From Iris pallida (taxonomy: Eukaryota; Streptophyta; Magnoliopsida; Asparagales; Iridaceae), in assembly GCA_029216955.1 (NCBI GenBank), contig JANAVB010002199.1, positions 15,453,956 to 15,517,955 on the forward strand: 64,000 nucleotides of DNA, written 5' to 3'. The position numbers and the translations under genes are program-made. Position 1 is the stretch's first letter; each line of letters opens with the position of its first letter. The notes under the pieces are model-generated. The model searched no databases, was not told the DNA's origin, and saw only the letters and a list, made by a program, of their open reading frames with translations. Shown here piece by piece: positions 62,846-64,000 of this stretch.

Positions 62846-63400
62846 AGGGGTGCAACTCGGACGGGTTGGATCGGATTTGAGTTCAACCCGAGTCCAACCC
62901 GATGAATGATAATCCTAGCCCAAGTCCAACCCGACCTCAGGTTCAACATATGAAGTCCAAGACCAAGCCCGGAGAAAGTTCGGGTTGGGTCGGATCCAAT
63001 GGGTTTATCGGACTCTAATATGATATTTAAAATAATTTTAAATAAAATTAATATTAAACACATAATCAAATAGCAATTAAGCAATAATCATTACAAAATA
63101 CAAACTAACATGAGATTTAGAAGGAGCTGAAGAGTTTGGGTTGATAAATTTAGGATTTAAATTTTTTATTTAGAAAGTATGAAACAATCTGTACATAAAT
63201 ATATATATAATTTATATGTATGTCGGGTTCGGATTCTTCGGGTAACTCAACATATGAACCTGAGCCCAACCCGATTTTTGATCGGTTCAAATATTTTAAC
63301 TCGAATCCAAGTTCGAACCCAAGTATCATCAACCCTAACCCAACCCACTGGCAGATTTATCTGATCGGACTCGGGTTTAGCTCGCCCGAGTTACACCCCC
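62846..63400. mobile_element. hAT-like MITE, AGGGGTG family, copy 3
   Basis: 555 bp. Imperfect inverted ends AGGGGTGCAACTCGGACGGG and CTCGCCCGAGTTACACCCCC, with a perfect 8-bp target duplication TTGACGTT at 62838-62845 and 63401-63408. The arms are rich in CCCGA/CAACCCGA motifs. The overlapping small open frames are translations of these arms. Confidence 0.8.
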
Positions 63401-63408
63401 TTGACGTT

Positions 63409-64000
63409 TGGTGTTTGCAGTTTGAACCATGGTCCATTCGAGTTGTCAACAATATAGTCAAAATTATATATGTGGATAGATGACATACATTTAGATACAC
63501 TTTGGCCATCCATTGATAGGAACGAACCAAGCCACCACGAGTAATGCTATAACTACAATCAAAATGTTATAGGTTTTTTACAATTTGTTACGTGACCGGT
63601 CTCTATTGGAGGGAAGAGATGGGACTGTGTGGGACCATGTCAACAGAAGATAGAATATGTTGTAAGAAATGTTGTAAATATTTGACAGTAAACTTAGCAT
63701 TAGTGGCTTTTAATACATCAATACTTGGACGCAAGACCCAAAAATATTGTTTTGGAATGTTGGTAGTTCATAATAAGCTTATTAGCAACCAAATATAATT
63801 TTTTGTAACTAAATAGCATGAACCCTTCTTTTATTAACTAAGTAGTAAATATTCTAAAATATTGGACCATTAGCGAATTGCTACAACCTGTTAGTTGATC
63901 ATTATATTCTGGGTCAATGTTTCAAAGTTGCTAATAAAGTAAGTTAAAAATATTTAGTTACAAAATATCAAATATCAGGATATTTATTTTTTATGTAACC
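63409..64000. other. Intergenic DNA to the window end
   Basis: 63820-63930 is homologous to 27360-27470 (dispersed repeat). No gene is supported. Confidence 0.45.

Overview
The window is plant nuclear DNA, dominated by transposons and very rich in (TA)n microsatellites. The two host genes are strongly GC-rich and apparently intronless, set in AT-rich intergenic DNA. This suggests an angiosperm, plausibly a monocot, but that is an inference and I do not name a species. I see no bacterial, organellar or CRISPR sequence.

Host genes. (1) 12899-13666 (-) encodes an AT-hook/PPC-domain DNA-binding protein of the AHL family, close to the AHL15/19/20 group. The family's usual MANRWW-type N-terminus is present in frame just upstream, but it begins with CTG instead of ATG. 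(2) 44098-45586 (-) encodes a DUF3475/DUF668 protein related to PSK SIMULATOR (PSI). The C-terminal 350 residues are clean, but the conserved N-terminal blocks alternate between two reading frames. The locus is therefore either a young pseudogene or carries base-count errors in GC-rich tracts. A tRNA-Gly-like gene at 1187-1247 lacks most of its anticodon arm.

Layout. 0-6 kb: (TA)n tracts holding short tRNA-like SINEs, a Micron-like MITE and a LINE fragment. 6-12 kb: decayed LINE and Copia remnants; one Copia LTR carries a PIF/Tourist-like MITE that itself carries a hAT-like MITE. 12.8-13.8 kb: the AHL gene. 14986-20751: a complete Copia element (-) with a CACAT target duplication and several coding lesions. 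22.4-25.2 kb: an 810 bp direct repeat around an LTR-like segment with a 9-bp minisatellite. 26-27.9 kb: a second Micron-like MITE, another tRNA-like SINE and a hairpin element. 28.4-30.1 kb: a possible foldback element containing a 23-unit array of perfect or near-perfect palindromes. 30819-31047: a MULE-type MITE with a 9-bp target duplication. 32502-38217: a second Copia element (+) of the same family, inserted in a GC-rich-cored repeat. 39-46.9 kb: mostly unrecognised DNA around the PSI-like gene. 46973-58293: a hAT-like element split by a 10.3 kb non-autonomous Gypsy element (TSD CCGGA) and by a smaller hAT-like element. 59852-60654: four tandem copies of a 201 bp unit. 61.4-63.4 kb: two more hAT-like MITEs with perfect 8-bp target duplications.

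The elements form no pathway. Their logic is insertion history: target duplications, nesting and broken reading frames let the order of events be read directly. The most unusual signals are the (TA)n-embedded tRNA-like family (six copies), the 28.9-29.6 kb palindrome array, and the start-codon and frame anomalies in the two host genes.
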